Below, in pieces: positions 8,924 through 15,187 of a stretch of 53,609 nucleotides of DNA. The position numbers were made by a program, and so were the translations under genes. The stretch's first letter is position 1. Each line of letters starts with the position of its first letter. Under the pieces are notes generated by a model that searched no databases, was not told the origin of the DNA, and was given only the letters and a program-made list of their open reading frames with translations. This stretch comes from RGIG5327 sp045612485. GTDB taxonomy: Bacteria > Verrucomicrobiota > Lentisphaeria > Victivallales > UBA1829. The stretch lies in NCBI GenBank assembly GCA_045612485.1, contig JAZKZE010000043.1, forward strand, positions 1-53,609, written 5' to 3'.

Positions 8924-8953
8924 ATTATAAAAAAAGTATGGTTTCCCGGGAAA
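8924..8953 (-). promoter_or_regulatory. Promoter -10 and palindromic operator of the prepilin-like gene
   Basis: On the minus strand TATAAT (8924-8929) lies about 70 bp before the start codon. The perfect palindrome TTTCCCGGGAAA (8942-8953) covers the place of the -35 box, as a repressor operator would. The same core occurs in a longer palindrome at 18212-18229. Confidence 0.45.
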
Positions 8954-9033
8954 AAGATACTTCTGTATCCTTACGGAAAATTCATTTTTCCGTACCCGTT
9001 GAGTCGATTAATATACTCTGTAAAAAACAGAAA

Positions 9034-9447
9034 TCAAGTTGGAAGAGTTATTTTTTTCAGCTCATCCATTGCCATATTCACCAGTTTGCCAATGGCGTAA
9101 TCGGTGACTCCGGCAACAATATTATCACAGGTGTTGAAGGGGAGGAGAATACGTTTTGCACCGGCTTGTGCTACAGCAAGAGCCATTGCCGGAGTGATCT
9201 CGCCGAAAAGGGAATCGGCAATGACGATCCCCAATGGCCCAATGATCACATCGGCTTTCCGGCAGCAGACCTTTATGGCATTTTCCCCGGTCGCTGTATG
9301 ATCGGCACCGGCTTTGAGCATGACAGAGGAGGCAATACTGTTTGTGCCGGCGGCGATCACAGTAAAGGTGGGAAAAAGTTCTTTGATACGGGCGACAAGC
9401 AGTTTACCTGCTCCGCCGCCCTGACCGTCAATGACAAGGATATTCAT
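9034..9447 (-). CDS. DUF3842 family protein
   Basis: A 137-residue protein starting MNILVIDGQGGGAGK, the nucleotide-binding-like glycine-rich start of the DUF3842 family. Its function is unknown. The segments GPLGIVIADSLFGEITPAMA and KRILLPFNTCDNIVAGV fit the family along its length. No membrane segment is seen, so it is cytoplasmic. Its ATG overlaps the lpxA stop by one base (TAATG), so it is translationally coupled to lpxA. The coupling suggests a link with lipid A or the envelope, but that is inference. Confidence 0.75.
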   Translation of the reverse strand: MNILVIDGQGGGAGKLLVARIKELFPTFTVIAAGTNSIASSVMLKAGADHTATGENAIKVCCRKADVIIGPLGIVIADSLFGEITPAMALAVAQAGAKRILLPFNTCDNIVAGVTDYAIGKLVNMAMDELKKITLPT

Positions 9448-10250
9448 TATTCTGCGGAAGCATCCAGAGCGGTTCTTTCTGTTCCGGAAACGATACCGCG
9501 GGAGGATTCCCTGATGAAGTTGACAAAATGCTGTACTTCAGGAAGCATTTCTGTACTCTGGATCTCTTCCAGAGCGTTTTTGCCGTTAAGCCCCTTGAAG
9601 AAGTATGTTTTTACCGCATTGCGAAGTGCCAGACGGGGAGCGCTTGCCATACCGATACGGCGCAGACCGATGGTGTTGACCCCGGCAACTCTTCCTTCAT
9701 GGTCGGTAAGGCAGAATGGGGGGACGTCCTGCAACACGGTTGCCCCCGCCGCAATCATGGCAACAGAACCGATACGGCAGAACTGGTGGACACGGATATC
9801 TGCACTCAAAACCGCCCCTCTTGCGATCTGAACGTGACCGGCAAGAACGGTATTGTTGGCGATGGTCACCTGATCGGCGATCACGGTATCATGACCCACA
9901 TGGACAAAACTCATGAGAAGAACGTGGCTTCCGATCACCGTTTTCTGGAATTCAAAAGGAGGTCTGTGGATGGTCACATATTCTCTCAAAACAGTATCGG
10001 AACCGATTTCCGTGTAGGATTCGATACCTTTGTAGAAACGGTGATCCTGGGGTTCTGCACCGATGAACGCACCCAGATAGATACGGCAGCGGGGACCGAT
10101 GGTGGTATATTGAGCGATCTTTACATGGGCATCAATATAACAATCGTCACCGATCTTTACATCACTTTCAATAATGGCATAAGGACCGATCTCCACATTA
10201 TTACCGATCTCTGCATCGGGTGAAACAACAGCTGTAGGATGAATTGCCAT
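9447..10250 (-). CDS. lpxA: Acyl-ACP--UDP-N-acetylglucosamine O-acyltransferase (LpxA)
   Basis: LpxA performs the first step of lipid A synthesis, acylating UDP-GlcNAc in the cytoplasm. The 267-residue protein is a left-handed beta helix of hexapeptide repeats (for example NNVEIGPYAIIESDVKIG), followed by the C-terminal helical domain. The segment LLMSFVHVGHD aligns with LLMINAHIAHD of E. coli LpxA, putting the catalytic histidine at H120 and the second conserved histidine at H117. It shows that the organism makes LPS. Here lpxA is paired with a DUF3842 gene instead of the usual lpxD-fabZ-lpxB cluster. A consensus-like promoter lies 41-68 bp upstream. Confidence 0.93.
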   Translation of the reverse strand: MAIHPTAVVSPDAEIGNNVEIGPYAIIESDVKIGDDCYIDAHVKIAQYTTIGPRCRIYLGAFIGAEPQDHRFYKGIESYTEIGSDTVLREYVTIHRPPFEFQKTVIGSHVLLMSFVHVGHDTVIADQVTIANNTVLAGHVQIARGAVLSADIRVHQFCRIGSVAMIAAGATVLQDVPPFCLTDHEGRVAGVNTIGLRRIGMASAPRLALRNAVKTYFFKGLNGKNALEEIQSTEMLPEVQHFVNFIRESSRGIVSGTERTALDASAE

Positions 10251-10290
10251 GATATTCCTTTCGTTGATTTTTCAAATCATGTTCCCAATT

Positions 10291-10318
10291 AATCTACCAT
10301 AAAATAAGTGTGTGTCAA
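10291..10318 (-). promoter_or_regulatory. Sigma70-type promoter of lpxA
   Basis: On the minus strand TTGACA (10313-10318) and TAGATT (10291-10296) are 16 bp apart and lie upstream of the lpxA ATG at 10250. Confidence 0.6.
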
Positions 10319-10399
10319 CTTGATTTTCCTTATATATCGTGTTTTTTTTCAAAAAAAGCCCAAATGCCCTTCTTGCCGTTTGCATTTCACGCAGTAATG

Positions 10400-10423
10400 G
10401 TGTACTTTATTTTAAAAGTACAC
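10400..10423. promoter_or_regulatory. Perfect inverted repeat upstream of nadA, operator candidate
   Basis: GTGTACTTT and AAAGTACAC form a perfect 9-bp dyad with a 6-bp centre. It ends 49 bp before the nadA ATG. No T tract follows, so an operator is more likely than a terminator. An NAD-responsive repressor is a reasonable guess from the position. Confidence 0.5.
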
Positions 10424-10472
10424 TGCATTTTGCAGAAAAAGCTGTTTTTAAGAATCCGGAGGAGTATTGGAT

Positions 10473-11381
10473 ATGACAAGATCTGTTGCTGATGAGATCA
10501 TCCGTTTGAAAAAAGAACACAATTTTTATATTCTTGCCCATAATTATACTCTGCCTGAGGTGCAGGATATTGCTGACTTTACCGGGGACAGTCTGGAACT
10601 TTCCATCAAAGCAAAAGAGGCAAAGGCGGAAAAAATCATTTTCTGCGGTGTATCCTTTATGGCGGAAACAGCCAAGATCCTTTCCCCGGATTCAAAAGTA
10701 TTCCATCCTGTCCCCTCTGCCGGATGTGCCATGGCAGATATGGCACTTGCTGAAAAGGTGGCGGAATACAGAAGAAATCATCCCGGCACCGTTATTGTTG
10801 CTTATGTGAACACCACCGGAGCCGTCAAGGCGGAAGTGGATATATGCTGTACTTCCGCCAATGCAGAAAAGATCGTTGCCTCCATTCCCGCAGACAGAAA
10901 CATTCTTTTCCTCCCCGACCGCAATCTGGGGAAAAATGTGATGAATGCTCTCGGAAGAAAAATGGAATTGTGGCCCGGCTACTGTCCTGTTCACAATAAT
11001 ATTGATGTGAAAATGCTGGAAGAGGCAAGACGCCTTCATCCCGGTGCCGCCATTATGGTACACCCGGAGTGCGGCGATGAGGTCGTAAAGAGTGCGGAAT
11101 ATGCCATGAGTACCGGGGCAATGCTGCGTTTCCTCCCCAATGCAAAGGAAAAAGAGTTTATTGTGGGAACGGAAGAAGGTATATTGCACCGGATGAGAAA
11201 AGAACATCCGGATAAAGTATTTTATCCTCTTCTCCCCCAGATCATCTGCCCGGATATGAAAAGAATCACACTGGAGGATGTTCTCAGGAGTCTGAAGGAG
11301 GAAGTTTATGAAGTAAAACTTCCTGTGGAGATTATGGACAGGGCAAGAAAAGCCATTGAAAATATGCTTGCCGTAAAATAA
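10473..11381 (+). CDS. nadA: Quinolinate synthase NadA
   Basis: NadA condenses iminoaspartate with dihydroxyacetone phosphate to form quinolinate, the de novo NAD precursor, using a [4Fe-4S] cluster. The 302-residue protein has the family's triplicated fold. The three cluster ligands are visible as C85 (SAGCAMADM), C171 (PGYCPVH) and C259 (IICPDMKR). I chose the ATG at 10473 because GGAGGAG ends 8 bp before it; a TTG six bases earlier is too close to that site. nadB and nadC are not in the window. It heads a forward run of nadA, an SGNH esterase and a zinc-ribbon gene with short gaps. Confidence 0.95.
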   Translation: MTRSVADEIIRLKKEHNFYILAHNYTLPEVQDIADFTGDSLELSIKAKEAKAEKIIFCGVSFMAETAKILSPDSKVFHPVPSAGCAMADMALAEKVAEYRRNHPGTVIVAYVNTTGAVKAEVDICCTSANAEKIVASIPADRNILFLPDRNLGKNVMNALGRKMELWPGYCPVHNNIDVKMLEEARRLHPGAAIMVHPECGDEVVKSAEYAMSTGAMLRFLPNAKEKEFIVGTEEGILHRMRKEHPDKVFYPLLPQIICPDMKRITLEDVLRSLKEEVYEVKLPVEIMDRARKAIENMLAVK

Positions 11382-11400
11382 ATAAAATCAGGAGAACTCT

Positions 11401-12504
11401 ATGACAAAAAAAGATAATACCGTGGACATCTCCAGTATCGACAAAAATTTTGTTGTGCCTGGGGTGGGGGAATATGATTTGACCTTTACTGATGCAAGAA
11501 ATAGCAAAATCATAGCTCTTGAAGGTCTTAAATGGATGCCGGAAGAAGGGGATTTTCGCAGGATACCGGCATCATTTACTGCTGAAAATACCAATGCCGG
11601 AGTAATCACTCTGGGATGGCATACTGCCGGCGGGGCATTGCGTTTCCGTTCAGATTCCCCTGTGATCGTGCTTCAGGGAAAACTCGGCCCCGGCTGTGAT
11701 ATGAGCCACATGCCCAGAGCCGGCAGCTGCGGATTCGATTCCTATGCTTCTTCCGGACGGGAACTTCCTGTATATCAGAAAACTTTCCAGCCTGCTCCGA
11801 AACTTGTGGATTATAAATGTGTCATCGGACTCAATCCGGAAAGAAAAATGCTTTCCTGGATCATCAATCTGCCTCTTTACGGCGGCGTAACCAGTCTGGA
11901 AGTGGGCGTTGAAGCCGGAAGCAGAATTCTGCCTCCCAAAGCCCATAAAATCAAAAAGCCTATTCTTTTCTATGGTTCCAGCATCACACAGGGCGGCTGT
12001 GCCTCCCGTCCCGGAAATATGTATCCTTCCCACCTCTGCCGCAAACTGGATGCGGAACAGGTGAATCTGGGATTTTCCGGAGCAGGAAGAGGGGAAAAGG
12101 CAATGGCTGAAGCCATTGCAAGTCTGGATCTTGCCGCATTCGTTTATGATTATGACTACAATGCCCCCAATGCGGAACATTTGGAGAAAACACATGAACC
12201 TTTCTTTAAAATCGTGCGTAAAGCACATCCCGATTTACCTGTGATCATGATGAGCCGCTGCAATGTCCATTCTCCCGATGATAACAGTGAACGGGCTTCT
12301 GTCATCCGTAAAACCTATGATAATGCTGTGAAAAACGGCGATAAAAATGTATATTTTATCAACGGTTATGAGCTTTTCGGAAAAGATTGCCGGGATGCCT
12401 GTACGGTGGATGGTACCCACCCCAATGATCTGGGGTTCTACCGGATGTATAAAACCGTATTGCCTGTTTTGCGGAAAGCCTTGAAGAACCGCGGAAAAAA
12501 TTAA
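11401..12504 (+). CDS. SGNH/GDSL hydrolase family protein (two-domain esterase)
   Basis: A 367-residue protein with an N-terminal beta-sandwich-like region (about residues 1-180) and a C-terminal SGNH hydrolase domain. The nucleophile is in GSSITQG (S194), the oxyanion glycine in NLGFSGAGRG, and the acid/base pair in DGTHPNDLG (D337, H340). Enzymes of this layout often remove acetyl or other acyl groups from carbohydrates. No signal peptide is visible, so it is probably cytoplasmic. AGGAG lies just before the ATG, and the gap after nadA is 19 bp. The exact substrate cannot be given. Confidence 0.85.
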   Translation: MTKKDNTVDISSIDKNFVVPGVGEYDLTFTDARNSKIIALEGLKWMPEEGDFRRIPASFTAENTNAGVITLGWHTAGGALRFRSDSPVIVLQGKLGPGCDMSHMPRAGSCGFDSYASSGRELPVYQKTFQPAPKLVDYKCVIGLNPERKMLSWIINLPLYGGVTSLEVGVEAGSRILPPKAHKIKKPILFYGSSITQGGCASRPGNMYPSHLCRKLDAEQVNLGFSGAGRGEKAMAEAIASLDLAAFVYDYDYNAPNAEHLEKTHEPFFKIVRKAHPDLPVIMMSRCNVHSPDDNSERASVIRKTYDNAVKNGDKNVYFINGYELFGKDCRDACTVDGTHPNDLGFYRMYKTVLPVLRKALKNRGKN

Positions 12505-12519
12505 GAAAAGGAAAAAAAT

Positions 12520-13245
12520 ATGAAAAATTGGGCAGCTCATCTTCTTACCGTACAGAATCTGGATATGCGGCTTGCCGCACTGGAAACAAAATACAGGACC
12601 ATTCCGCTGGAAAAGGAACGGCTCAAGGAAGAATACCGTGCCGCAGGCGAAAAGGTGCTTGCTTCCGGTGCAGAAGTGAGAAAATGGGAAACGTTCCTCA
12701 AGGAAAAAGAGGCGGAAACAGCGGCTTTGGATGAGAAGATCAAAAAGATCCAGATCCAGTCTGCAACTGTAAAAAAGAACAGCGAATATCAGGCTCTTAT
12801 GAATGAGATCGCCTCTACTCATGCAAAAAAATCTGAGATCGAAAGTGCCCAGATCAGTGCCTTTGACAGCCTTGAGGCGGCAAAGAAAGCCCTTGCGGAA
12901 GCGGAAACAGAAAAGAAAACTGCGGAAAGGGTAGCCAAGTCGGAGTTGCAGGATCTTGCGGAAACTGCCGAACAGATCAAAGCGGAAGCTCTGGAAGTAA
13001 AGAAAAAACGTAAAGAGTTTGCTCCTCTTTGTGAAACGGCTGTTATGGAAATATACATGCGGCTCCGGGAAAGGGACCGTATGCGCAAATGGCTTGTTCC
13101 TCTTTCTGACGGCAGTTGCGGAAACTGTGCTTTGCGCAGTACACCGCAGACCATCAATGATGTGAAAAAGGGCAATATCGTCTGCTGCGACAACTGCGGT
13201 TCGATCCTCTATGATCCTTCCGCTCCCATTGACGGCGCGGAATAA
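12520..13245 (+). CDS. Coiled-coil protein with C-terminal C4-type zinc ribbon
   Basis: A 241-residue protein. Residues 1 to about 165 are a long charged helical hairpin rich in E, K and A. The end carries two CxxC pairs, C200-X2-C203 and C223-X2-C226, that would bind one zinc ion. This is the layout of the widespread C4-type zinc ribbon domain family (CT398-like), whose members are suspected to bind nucleic acids or to act in secretion or motility complexes; the role is not established. The gap after the SGNH gene is 15 bp and contains a GGAAAA site. secG follows 143 bp later. Confidence 0.82.
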   Translation: MKNWAAHLLTVQNLDMRLAALETKYRTIPLEKERLKEEYRAAGEKVLASGAEVRKWETFLKEKEAETAALDEKIKKIQIQSATVKKNSEYQALMNEIASTHAKKSEIESAQISAFDSLEAAKKALAEAETEKKTAERVAKSELQDLAETAEQIKAEALEVKKKRKEFAPLCETAVMEIYMRLRERDRMRKWLVPLSDGSCGNCALRSTPQTINDVKKGNIVCCDNCGSILYDPSAPIDGAE

Positions 13246-13263
13246 TCTGTCTGAAAACAGAAT

Positions 13264-13301
13264 AAATCCGGGAAAAAGGTAATTTTATTTTTTCCGGATT
13301 T
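13264..13301. other. Hairpin between the zinc-ribbon gene and secG
   Basis: AAATCCGG and CCGGATTT form an 8-bp stem extended by A/T pairs. No clean T tract follows on the plus strand, so termination is only possible, not shown. Confidence 0.35.
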
Positions 13302-13388
13302 GAAAAAATGGCAAATGTGTGCTATTTTATTTACTTATGATTTCAGAAAGACGTTTGTCAAACAATCTAAATAAAGGATGATCTTATT

Positions 13389-13829
13389 ATGATGGATGTA
13401 CTTGTTGCTTTGATGTACACAGCGGTTGTGATTATTTCTATTCTGCTGATCGCTTTGATTCTGGTTCAGCCCTCCAAAGGCGGCGGATTGGGTTCTGCGT
13501 TTGCCGGGATCGGGGAAAGTGTTTTCGGAGCCCATACTATGGGGTATCTTTCCAAAATCACCATTGTGCTTCTCTGCATCTTTTTTGCATTGACCCTTGC
13601 ACTTGCTGTGGTGGCAGGTCACAGAGCCAAAGCCGGCGGACTGAAAAACTCTCTTATGGCAAATGCCGCAGCTCCTGTTAAACAGGAAGCGAAAGCTGTT
13701 GCGGCAGCTCCTGCTGAGAAAAAAGCCGCAGCTCCTGCTGCAAAGGAAGCGAAAAAGAGTGTTCCCGCAGCGGCAAAGAAAGCGGTTGCTCCTGCGGCAG
13801 CAAAAAAGGCTGACAAAAAAGCAAAATAA
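13389..13829 (+). CDS. secG: Preprotein translocase subunit SecG with Ala/Lys-rich tail
   Basis: SecG is a small membrane subunit of the SecYEG channel. Two membrane helices are visible (residues about 4-24 and 54-76) with the family's LIALILVQPSKGGGLGSAFAG loop between them. The tail from about residue 98 is a low-complexity run of A, P, K and E, as in several SecG proteins of the PVC group. Two adjacent ATG codons (13389 and 13392) could start the protein; an AAAGGAT site precedes them. A terminator follows at once. Confidence 0.9.
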   Translation: MMDVLVALMYTAVVIISILLIALILVQPSKGGGLGSAFAGIGESVFGAHTMGYLSKITIVLLCIFFALTLALAVVAGHRAKAGGLKNSLMANAAAPVKQEAKAVAAAPAEKKAAAPAAKEAKKSVPAAAKKAVAPAAAKKADKKAK

Positions 13830-13846
13830 TGCTTGAGGAAACTTTG

Positions 13847-13878
13847 ATCCGGCTCGGGTATCCCGGTCGGATTTTTTT
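13847..13878 (+). terminator. Rho-independent terminator of secG
   Basis: ATCCG/CGGAT with an inner CGGG/CCCG stem, followed by seven T residues, 17 bp after the secG stop. Confidence 0.8.
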
Positions 13879-13939
13879 ATGTACGTTTACCATACAGATT
13901 TTTTTCAAATCTATAACCTAAATCAGGAGAAAACAGAAA

Positions 13940-15052
13940 ATGGCTGAAAGTGTTTCTGTAAAAATGGATGATCCCAAAAAGAAATTCAAGGGAAAAAAAT
14001 TCAGAGTTGCGATCATCGGCTGCGGCGGTATCGCCCAGGCTCACCTGAAAGCGTATCAGGAAATGCCTGAAGTGGAAATTGTTGCCGGTGTGGATATCAA
14101 TCCTGAACGGCTGAAAGTCATGGAAGAAACATGGGGACTGCCCAAAAAAGCTCTTTTCAAAGACTGGAAAGAGATGCTGAAAAAGATCAAACCTGACGGG
14201 GTGGATGTATGTACCCCCAACGGCGTACATTGCGCTCCTGTTGTGGATGCCTGTAATGCAGGTTGTCACGCAATGGTGGAAAAACCCATGGCGATGAATC
14301 CCGCTGAATGTAAAAAAATGATCGCCGCTGCCAAAAAGAACAAAGTAAAACTTTCTGTCGGTTTCCAGCAGCGTTACAATGATAAGACCACTGCTCTCAT
14401 CCGTGCAAGAGATGAAGGCAGATTCGGCAATATCATGTTTGTAAAATGTCAGGCTCTCCGCCGCCGCGGCGTACCCAACTGGGGCGTATTCGGACAGAAA
14501 GAACTTCAGGGTGGCGGTCCCATGATCGACATCGGGGTGCATATCCTTGAATGTGCCCACGCCTTTATGGGATCTCCCAAGCCTGTTGCCGCCAGTGGAA
14601 ACATCTGGACATACATGGGGGATAAACCCAGTACCGTCCGTAATGCATGGCCCAACTGGGATTACAAGACCTATACTGTAGAAGACCTTGCCATCGGTCA
14701 GATCCGTTTTGAAAACGGTGCTATTCTCCAGATCGAATCCTCCTTTATCGCCCACATCGAAAAGAATGATGTATTCAACTTTACCGCCATGGGTGAAAAA
14801 GCCGGATGTTCCTGGGAAGATACTGCCATCTATACCGATGAAAACGGTCTTATGGTCAATATGAAACCTACCTATATCGGTTCCACTGATGCGTGGGGAG
14901 GACTTTTCCGTGTGAAATTGCAGAACTGGGTGGATGCCTGCACAAAGGGTACTCCCCTGGGAGCTTCCGGTGAAGCCGGACTTGCGGTGCAGAAGATGCT
15001 GGACGGTATCTACCGTTCCGCCGCCGAAGGCAAAGAAGTCACCATTGACTGA
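13940..15052 (+). CDS. Gfo/Idh/MocA family oxidoreductase
   Basis: An NAD(P)-dependent sugar or cyclitol dehydrogenase-like protein of 370 residues. The Rossmann motif is IIGCGGIAQAH (about residues 29-39), and the family signature MVEKPMAMN holds the conserved lysine. The GGGPMIDIGVH segment carries the histidine region used in catalysis. There is no Tat signal, unlike many PVC members of this family, so it is cytoplasmic. It is a single gene with AGGAG before the ATG, between the secG terminator and its own terminator. The substrate is unknown. Confidence 0.9.
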   Translation: MAESVSVKMDDPKKKFKGKKFRVAIIGCGGIAQAHLKAYQEMPEVEIVAGVDINPERLKVMEETWGLPKKALFKDWKEMLKKIKPDGVDVCTPNGVHCAPVVDACNAGCHAMVEKPMAMNPAECKKMIAAAKKNKVKLSVGFQQRYNDKTTALIRARDEGRFGNIMFVKCQALRRRGVPNWGVFGQKELQGGGPMIDIGVHILECAHAFMGSPKPVAASGNIWTYMGDKPSTVRNAWPNWDYKTYTVEDLAIGQIRFENGAILQIESSFIAHIEKNDVFNFTAMGEKAGCSWEDTAIYTDENGLMVNMKPTYIGSTDAWGGLFRVKLQNWVDACTKGTPLGASGEAGLAVQKMLDGIYRSAAEGKEVTID

Positions 15053-15077
15053 TAAAGTCTTTAAGTAAAAAATCAAA

Positions 15078-15117
15078 GGGGTCTGCCGCATTGTTTTGCA
15101 GCAGACCCGTTTTTTTT
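15078..15117 (+). terminator. Terminator of the Gfo/Idh/MocA gene
   Basis: GGGTCTGC pairs with GCAGACCC across a 14-nt loop, followed by a T8 tract. It starts 26 bp after the stop codon. Confidence 0.88.
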
Positions 15118-15142
15118 GTACGGATAAGTACGGAGGGGGAAT

Positions 15143-15174
15143 AAAAAAAGAGGGGGAAGGAGTCCCCCTTTTTT
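15143..15174 (-). terminator. Terminator of the 976-residue gene, probably bidirectional
   Basis: GGGGG and CCCCC form a short G/C stem with A7 on one side and T6 on the other. It lies 14 bp beyond the stop of the minus-strand gene and faces the terminator at 15078, so it separates two convergent units. Confidence 0.7.
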
Positions 15175-15187
15175 GTTGGATATCTGT

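Noticed and set aside
13877..15091. Open frame of about 404 codons on the minus strand
   Set aside because: Antisense to the Gfo/Idh/MocA gene, with His- and Phe-rich shadow composition.
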